A stretch of 8,306 bases of DNA from the NCBI GenBank assembly GCA_964435455.1, contig CAYSYH010000033.1, positions 1 to 8,306 on the forward strand, given 5' to 3'. The notes under the pieces are model-generated. The model was not told where the DNA came from, ran no database searches, and saw only the letters and a list, made by a program, of their open reading frames with translations. This DNA comes from CAYSYH01 sp964435455. Its GTDB lineage: Bacteria > Patescibacteriota > WWE3 > 2-01-FULL-39-13 > JAACPI01. Shown piece after piece: positions 6,024-8,306 of the stretch. A program made the position numbers and the translations under genes. Every line of letters starts with the position of its first letter. The stretch's first letter is position 1.

Positions 6024-7745
6024 ATGTTTAACTTTAAAAGTACTAAGAAACAATTTTTTCTGTTTCTATTTATAGGTGTTTTTTTCTTTTTTTTTATATA
6101 TAATGTTTTTTTTAAGTATATAGATGTTTTTTCTATTTATTTAGATCCTCCTTATAATAAAACTTTAAATAGCGATTCAAAATTATTAGATTTAAATAAA
6201 GATAATATAATTACAAAAAAAACTATAGCTTCAATTAAGCATAGGGCTTGCATAAATAATTCTTGTGTTTTAGTTGATGGTTCGGGCATAAATGAGTGTA
6301 ATAAAAACGACGATTGCTTAGTAAGTGTCCCTACTTTACCTCCTAATAAGGGAGACCCCAATATAAAAAAAAGTATAGATGTTTATTCTATTGCTTATTT
6401 ACCTTTAAACCCCAATAATACTAATTATTTAGACCCTAAATATGTTGGACCATACGCTCAAAGGTTTTATGTTTCTCAATTAGAAGAATTAATAAATGAT
6501 TCTACAAACGAATTGCTAACTTTTTTGACAAAGAGTACTGCTTATTATTTTAAAACACGCAAAAAGACTAAGCCTTATTTTAAATATGTTTTGTATGATT
6601 ATACAAAGTTTTATTATGAGCCTTTACCTAAAGGTTTTAAAGTTCCTTGGAGTGCCACAGCTTATCGCCCCGATTATGTAAAAATATTAAATAGAGAAAA
6701 TATTTGTGATTTAGTTGATAACAGGGGTATAAAACAAATATGGGTTTGGGGGTATCACACAGATAAAATAGAGCCCTCTGAAAGTAACATGTCTATGGGG
6801 TTAAATGTTAAAGATTATTGGAATTTTAAAGATTATGGAGACATTAGCAATAGTGAAAGATCTAACGATTTGCCCCAATGTAAAAAAACATATGTGGTCT
6901 TTACTTATAATTATATGCTTTTGCCCGGTTTAAACTTTTTAGTTCATAACCATATGCATCAGTTAGAGAACGTTTTTGGTTTTTTAGGAGAGATTAATAG
7001 ACCTTTAGGTATAAATAATAAAAATATTTTTTGGGATTATTTTGCGGGTATAGGTATACCCCCTAACTCAAACAAACGACGTATATATTGTGGAAACGCT
7101 CATTTTCCACCAAATTTTAGATATGCTTATGATTATGCCAATACTGATAATGTTCTCTCTAACTGTTTTGAATGGTATAAGTCTTTTAAGGCCAATAAAT
7201 CTAATATAAGTTGTAATAATTGGTTTGGTCCTGGTGATTGCAGTAAAGATCTTATTAAATCTGAGCTGAGTTATTATATGTGGTGGATGCAAAAGATACC
7301 CGGTAAAGATAATAATATAGGTATAAAAGTAAGGTTAAGAACTTATTATTTAAGAAATTGGTGGGAGGCTATTTATGATTTTGATTCTGTCCTAGAATCA
7401 GAAACAGGGTTATTTTTAAAACCTAAAGATTATTATAGGGCTTGTGATTCTAATAGTTGTAATTTAACTTTGTTGCCTGGTAAAGATGACTGTTCTACCT
7501 CTATAGACTGTTTTACTAGTAAAAACAAAAAACATATAAACTTACAAAGTAGTGCTTTTAAAAGGTTATCTTGTCATCCCGCAGATAAAAATGGAGATTG
7601 TGTTTTAAATAACCAAGATTTGTTGTATTTATCTAAGCTCTTGTTTGTTAGGTTAAATAATAATTTAAATCATACTAAACCTTTTATACGTAATACACCT
7701 TTGCTAAAAGAATTAGTTAGTTTATCAAATTATTTAAAAAAATAA
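6024..7745 (+). CDS. Signal-anchored extracellular protein with paired four-cysteine motifs and a dockerin-like EF loop, function unknown
   Basis: This is a 573-residue protein. A short lysine-containing head and a phenylalanine-rich helix (about 10-30) form a signal anchor, and the remainder is predicted outside the cell. In order it has: a four-cysteine motif (residues 73-98); a large central domain (about 115-465); a second four-cysteine motif with identical spacing (474-496); and a calcium-type loop DKNGDCVLNNQD (521-532) like one dockerin EF-hand. The central domain carries HNHMHQLE (308-315), CGNAHFPPN (356-364), FWDYFAGIG (336-344) and RTYYLRNWWEAIYDFD (439-454), plus further cysteines at 381, 397 and 406. 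The His-rich core could bind a metal, making a metallo-hydrolase possible, but I recognise no named enzyme family and assign no activity. It follows fmt by 41 bases. The T-rich 5' end reflects the Phe-rich anchor. Confidence 0.85.
   Translation: MFNFKSTKKQFFLFLFIGVFFFFFIYNVFFKYIDVFSIYLDPPYNKTLNSDSKLLDLNKDNIITKKTIASIKHRACINNSCVLVDGSGINECNKNDDCLVSVPTLPPNKGDPNIKKSIDVYSIAYLPLNPNNTNYLDPKYVGPYAQRFYVSQLEELINDSTNELLTFLTKSTAYYFKTRKKTKPYFKYVLYDYTKFYYEPLPKGFKVPWSATAYRPDYVKILNRENICDLVDNRGIKQIWVWGYHTDKIEPSESNMSMGLNVKDYWNFKDYGDISNSERSNDLPQCKKTYVVFTYNYMLLPGLNFLVHNHMHQLENVFGFLGEINRPLGINNKNIFWDYFAGIGIPPNSNKRRIYCGNAHFPPNFRYAYDYANTDNVLSNCFEWYKSFKANKSNISCNNWFGPGDCSKDLIKSELSYYMWWMQKIPGKDNNIGIKVRLRTYYLRNWWEAIYDFDSVLESETGLFLKPKDYYRACDSNSCNLTLLPGKDDCSTSIDCFTSKNKKHINLQSSAFKRLSCHPADKNGDCVLNNQDLLYLSKLLFVRLNNNLNHTKPFIRNTPLLKELVSLSNYLKK
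6240..6317 (+). repeat. Cysteine motif copy 1 in the secreted protein
   Basis: Residues 73-98 start HRAC and have cysteines at 76, 81, 92 and 98, i.e. C-x4-C-x10-C-x5-C, with a VDGSGIN turn between the second and third. The pattern resembles small disulfide modules scattered through surface proteins of candidate-phyla bacteria and some DPANN archaea (recalled, not searched). Confidence 0.7.
6945..6968 (+). other. Histidine-rich putative metal-binding core, HNHMHQLE
   Basis: Residues 308-315 of the secreted protein hold three alternate histidines (308, 310, 312) and Glu315, directly after a hydrophobic strand (LNFLV). The arrangement could ligate a metal ion but is not HExxH or another motif I can name. 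The role is inference. Confidence 0.4.
7443..7511 (+). repeat. Cysteine motif copy 2 in the secreted protein
   Basis: Residues 474-496 have cysteines at 474, 479, 490 and 496, reproducing C-x4-C-x10-C-x5-C from copy 1 exactly. Both copies are preceded by RA and share an Asn-Ser-Cys at the second cysteine. Outside these positions the sequences differ, so this is an old duplication or domain reuse, not a recent DNA repeat. Confidence 0.7.
7584..7619 (+). other. Dockerin-like EF-hand calcium loop
   Basis: Residues 521-532 place Asp521, Asn523, Asp525 and Asp532 at loop positions 1, 3, 5 and 12, followed by the helix LLYLSKLL. This is the type I dockerin half-repeat pattern. Only one such loop is present where classical dockerins have two, so it may be a structural calcium site and not a cohesin ligand. 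Confidence 0.65.
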
Positions 7746-7746
7746 C

Positions 7747-7775
7747 TTACTTTTTTAAAAATGCTATGTTACTAT
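7747..7775 (+). promoter_or_regulatory. Extended -10 promoter of the right-edge gene, probably leaderless
   Basis: TTACTT (7747-7752) is followed by 17 bases and TACTAT (7770-7775), preceded by TGT (7767-7769), a TGn extension. Seven bases separate the -10 box from the ATG at 7783. The layout matches the promoter at 986-1014 in -35 sequence, spacer and distance to the start. Confidence 0.6.
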
Positions 7776-7782
7776 ATAACGT

Positions 7783-8306
7783 ATGGGTTTAGAAAAAATG
7801 CCTTTAAGTTATGGTGAAAGAGCGCCCTTTAAGCCATTTATTAACGCTAGTGTTCTTGTTGCTTTAGGAAGGAATTTAAATAATACAGCACGTACTTTAT
7901 ATACGGAATTTAGAATATGGTTGGATCTTTACGTACGTGGGTGGGTTCCCAACTTAGACAATAACACTAGTCCTAGCTCTCGTGCTGTTATTGTACTGGG
8001 AGTGGGGGTACCAGGTTTTTTTTATCCCTTTCAGCAAGAAGCTTTGCCACAAGAGGATTATAATTTTTTAACACCTTACACAATTACAGAAGAAGAACTT
8101 GTTGAATTGTTTAATAACTTGTCACTGTATTCTGCTAATAAAAATGATAATGAATCTTACTTAAATTTAAAATATAAAAGAGTAGCAATATTTTTAAGAT
8201 CTATTGGCTTATTATTTGATACATCAGATTTTATTCAAGATTCTAGTAAGGTTTTATACACCCTACAACAAAATGGGGTAGAAATTTTTGTTGATGAAGA
8301 CTTTAA
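7783..8306 (+). CDS. Unrecognised protein (partial, N-terminal 174 residues)
   Basis: I read an open frame from ATG at 7783 to the window edge, 174 codons and two bases with no stop, so the C-terminus is outside. The start is supported by the promoter immediately upstream; Met6 (7798) is an alternative. There is no signal peptide, and the only apolar run, AVIVLGVGVPGFF (68-80), is short for a membrane span, so a cytosolic protein is likely. The rest mixes a basic N-terminal half (FRIWLDLYVRGW, 43-54) with an acidic, Asn-rich part (about 90-130), an amphipathic helix (132-145) and the acidic end EIFVDEDF (167-174). I recognise no family. Codon usage and base composition look like the neighbours. 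Confidence 0.7.
   Translation, partial: MGLEKMPLSYGERAPFKPFINASVLVALGRNLNNTARTLYTEFRIWLDLYVRGWVPNLDNNTSPSSRAVIVLGVGVPGFFYPFQQEALPQEDYNFLTPYTITEEELVELFNNLSLYSANKNDNESYLNLKYKRVAIFLRSIGLLFDTSDFIQDSSKVLYTLQQNGVEIFVDEDF

Noticed and set aside
6152..6361. Minus-strand open frame inside the secreted protein gene
   Set aside because: Antisense to the conserved cysteine motif region of a well-supported gene.
7068..7292. Minus-strand open frame inside the secreted protein gene
   Set aside because: Antisense shadow with no promoter or recognisable sequence.
7733..7759. Inverted repeat TTTAAAAAA/TTTTTTAAA as a terminator after the secreted protein gene
   Set aside because: The stem is A/T only, has no following T tract on the transcribed strand beyond the stem, and overlaps the TTACTT -35 of the next gene.
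1..8306. Alternative genetic code with TGA as glycine or tryptophan
   Set aside because: None of the six visible stops is TGA (three TAA, three TAG), which prompted the question, but the long frames also contain no in-frame TGA and use GGN and TGG normally, so the standard code fits.
1..8306. CRISPR array, transposon ends, integrase or tRNA attachment site
   Set aside because: No spaced direct repeats of 20-40 bases, no transposase-like frame and no cloverleaf were seen on either strand.

Overview
The window is a very AT-rich (by eye about 30% GC, not counted), gene-dense piece of bacterial chromosome with short intergenic gaps (13 to 90 bases). It fits a candidate-phyla-radiation (Patescibacteria-like) bacterium. 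The reasons are: low GC with standard-code ORFs, single-pass surface proteins, a small four-cysteine C-x4-C-x10-C-x5-C motif that I associate with surface proteins of such genomes, a single dockerin-like EF loop, and no Shine-Dalgarno sequence at any start. The phylum assignment is inference. No rRNA, tRNA, CRISPR array, insertion sequence or phage gene was seen.

Layout. Minus strand, left: the N-terminal 326 residues of a polytopic membrane protein resembling GT39-type glycosyltransferases (978 to 1, running off the left edge), preceded by a small Tat-type lipoprotein (1533-1033). Plus strand, divergent from these: a compact cytosolic GH1 beta-glycosidase (1624-2832), followed 13 bases later by a membrane-anchored clan-A TIM-barrel glycoside hydrolase (2846-3937). 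The second hydrolase converges on, and overlaps by 8 bases, a minus-strand helix-turn-helix protein (5009-3930). Divergent from that is methionyl-tRNA formyltransferase fmt (5077-5982). Next come a large secreted or anchored protein of unknown function with two cysteine motifs, a HNHMHQLE core and a dockerin-like loop (6024-7745), and the first 174 codons of an unrecognised gene (7783 to the right edge).

How the genes may work together. Six of the eight genes are surface or carbohydrate related or of unknown function, and only fmt is clear housekeeping. A plausible reading is a glycan-handling neighbourhood: an outside, membrane-tethered hydrolase, an inside GH1 enzyme finishing small glycosides, and a membrane glycosyltransferase-like protein building surface glycans. 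No transporter is visible, so a catabolic pathway is not established.

The most striking signal is regulatory. Every one of the eight starts has a TAnnnT-like hexamer 5 to 10 bases upstream of the ATG and no Shine-Dalgarno sequence, which is the architecture of leaderless mRNAs. Three genes (starts at 978 minus, 1624 plus and 7783 plus) share a distinct form: TTACTT, a 15 or 17 base spacer, then an extended TGn -10 box. No gene-free stretch exceeds 300 bases, and I found no convincing GC-rich hairpin terminator.
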